From Methylophilaceae bacterium UBA7525 (GTDB lineage Bacteria > Pseudomonadota > Gammaproteobacteria > Burkholderiales > Methylophilaceae), in the NCBI GenBank assembly GCA_002479405.1, contig DLMX01000050.1, forward strand, positions 521 through 5,531: a DNA stretch of 5,011 nt, in the 5' to 3' direction. Positions 4,936 through 5,011 of the stretch are shown here, in pieces. Below the pieces are notes generated by a model. The model did no database searches, was not told where the DNA came from, and saw nothing but the letters and a program-made list of their open reading frames with translations. Position 1 is the stretch's first letter. Each line of letters begins with the position of its first letter. Position numbers and translations under genes: made by a program.

Positions 4936-5011
4936 ATGGCAGCCACGGGTGCAGCAGCAGCGGCGAATATTAACGAGCAATACAACTACGATATTGTCCG
5001 TAAATTCACCA
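4936..5011 (+). CDS. ccoN: cbb3-type cytochrome c oxidase subunit I, start only
   Basis: CcoN is the membrane-embedded catalytic subunit of the high-affinity cbb3 oxidase, reducing oxygen to water at a haem b/copper centre. Only the first 25 residues are in the window: an alanine-rich leader (MAATGAAAAANINEQ) and then YNYDIVRKFT. The latter matches the conserved cytoplasmic start of CcoN (commonly YNYKVVRQF) just before its first membrane helix. The frame is open to the right edge. A good ribosome binding site and an upstream SCO gene support the call. The poly-alanine leader is longer than I expect but such leaders vary. With so little sequence, the identity rests on one short motif plus context; the haem-ligand histidines lie outside the window. 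Confidence 0.78.
   Translation, partial: MAATGAAAAANINEQYNYDIVRKFT

Overview
The window is ordinary proteobacterial chromosome, most like a gamma- or betaproteobacterium. It carries housekeeping genes with proteobacterial-type protein sequences: a long-form TrpRS, IlvE starting close to MADRDG, a zf-CHCC protein behind ilvE, and a SCO lipoprotein in front of a cbb3 oxidase gene. I cannot name a genus. No mobile-element genes, tRNA, rRNA or CRISPR array are visible.

Layout from left to right. The 3' part of trpS (+) enters from the left edge and ends at 1096. It meets a PduO-type cobalamin adenosyltransferase gene (-, 1211-1759) head to head. The 114-base gap between them holds a striking inverted repeat built from six copies of CACAGAG/CTCTGTG at 9-base steps. 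A 119-base divergent promoter region then separates the adenosyltransferase from murI (+, 1879-2739). murI converges on a two-gene minus-strand unit read as ilvE (3946-3014) then a 63-residue zf-CHCC zinc protein (2986-2795). A divergent region of about 246 bases (3947-4192) follows. Beyond it are a SCO1/SenC copper-chaperone lipoprotein (+, 4193-4780) and, after a 155-base AT-rich gap, the first 25 codons of a gene that reads as ccoN, the catalytic subunit of cbb3 cytochrome oxidase (from 4936).

Functional groups: translation (trpS), cofactor activation (adenosylcobalamin), peptidoglycan precursor supply (D-glutamate from murI), branched-chain amino acid synthesis (ilvE), and high-affinity respiration (sco plus ccoN). 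Only the last pair forms an obvious working module, with SCO probably helping to deliver copper to the cbb3 active site.

No undescribed system is evident. The best points for a second look are: a four-cysteine motif in TrpRS resembling the [4Fe-4S] motif of Thermotoga TrpRS; the CACAGAG repeat element; a marked codon-use contrast between trpS and murI; a dyad and mini-ORF just before sco; and a hairpin just downstream of a TATAAT box before ccoN.
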